Positions 6,173-6,513 of a stretch of DNA of 6,513 nucleotides are shown piece by piece (within the stretch, counting starts at the first letter, position 1; the number at the start of each line of letters is the position of its first letter). A program made the translations under genes and the position numbers. Origin of the DNA: Ferruginibacter sp. (GTDB lineage Bacteria > Bacteroidota > Bacteroidia > Chitinophagales > Chitinophagaceae); NCBI GenBank assembly GCA_025352435.1, contig JANXTN010000051.1, forward strand, positions 1 to 6,513. Direction: 5' to 3'. The notes under the pieces are model-generated. The model did no database searches and was not told the origin of the DNA. It saw only the letters and a program-made list of their open reading frames with translations.

Positions 6173-6513
6173 TTAAAACTGAAGTATATCTACATTTATT
6201 TCGGCTATAGATTTGCAACTGGCTAAACCCATTGTCAAATCAAAATCTGCCAATAGATTTTGTATCACTTCTTTCACGCCATTTCCCCCATCAACAGTGA
6301 GCCCGTAACCTGGTTGCTGAATTTATAAGGAACATTTTCTAATGCAGCAGCCTTTTCTACTGCAATGTCTGCCTGCTTGTGCACCATTTGCAGCACACCC
6401 ACCGGGGATAAAATTAATGGCGATGAAAACTTTTTCCAAAGAGTTTAAATCTCGTATCTCTTATACGTACATTACGCAGCATACGGGGCACAATTTGATG
6501 TTTTTCTAAAGAG
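6173..6513 (-). pseudogene. Broken FMN-dependent alpha-hydroxy-acid dehydrogenase gene (internally deleted, frameshifted), running off the right edge
   Basis: Read right to left, three fragments in three different frames match consecutive landmarks of the lactate oxidase / lactate 2-monooxygenase / LldD family. Fragment 1 (6512 to about 6430) reads LEKHQIVPRMLRNVRIRDTR followed by FKLFGK, matching the family's IVPRxLRDV...LFG segment. Fragment 2 (about 6430 to 6310) reads SSPLILSPVGVLQMVHKQAD and continues to VPYKFSNQ, matching the PVLLAPVGV...ILSN part of the barrel. Fragment 3 (6307 to the TAA at 6173-6175) reads YGLTVDGGNGVKEVIQNLLA then DFDLTMGLASCKSIAEI, matching the family's extreme C-terminus. 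The first break fits loss of one base in the A run of the coding strand (+ 6431-6435). The second joins N-terminal to C-terminal sequence and lacks roughly 200 or more residues, including the catalytic Lys, His and Arg and most of the FMN site. The product cannot be active. The 5' end lies beyond the window. Family-level recognition is strong; the exact substrate subfamily is uncertain. Confidence 0.85.

Noticed and set aside
1..6513. Searched for a defence system, toxin-antitoxin pair, CRISPR array, transposon ends or phage genes.
   Set aside because: No repeats, nuclease, transposase, integrase or toxin-like small gene pairs are visible. All intact genes fit ordinary chromosomal families.

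Overview
The window looks like chromosomal DNA of a Bacteroidota species, plausibly of the Chitinophagaceae or a relative. This is inferred from the roughly 40% GC composition, the lack of clear Shine-Dalgarno sequences before most starts, and protein styles common in that phylum: a soluble multi-PAS histidine kinase, a DUF1572/DinB-like protein, a conserved small protein with a GHHGACNCG motif, and an exported glycoside hydrolase with a C-terminal Ig-like domain. No taxonomic marker gene is present, so the assignment is not firm.

Layout from left to right. (1) A small conserved protein of unknown function on + (15-512). (2) A minus-strand block of three genes, read right to left: a DUF1572/DinB-like four-helix protein (4613-4038), a class I SAM-dependent methyltransferase that appears to start with TTG (4032-3394), and a large cytoplasmic five-PAS histidine kinase without a receiver domain (3322-518). 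The first two are 5 bases apart and almost certainly co-transcribed; the kinase follows after 71 bases. The kinase converges on the first gene with only 5 bases between stop codons, and an AT-rich hairpin covers that junction. (3) A 230-base divergent intergenic region (4614-4843) that must hold the promoters of the minus-strand block and of the glycosidase. (4) An exported clan GH-A-like glycosidase on + (4844-6139). (5) A minus-strand gene relic at the right edge (6173-6513). Its three fragments lie in three different frames and match the N-terminal part and the extreme C-terminus of an FMN-dependent alpha-hydroxy-acid dehydrogenase (lactate oxidase / lactate 2-monooxygenase / LldD family), with the catalytic middle missing.

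Functionally the genes look like unrelated housekeeping or accessory functions rather than one pathway: sensing (orphan kinase), small-molecule modification (methyltransferase with a DinB-fold partner), and polysaccharide breakdown outside the cytoplasm. I see no RNA genes, CRISPR array, insertion sequence, phage gene or origin. I found no convincing undescribed system. The least obvious item is the three-frame pseudogene at the right edge, which open reading frames alone would not reveal.
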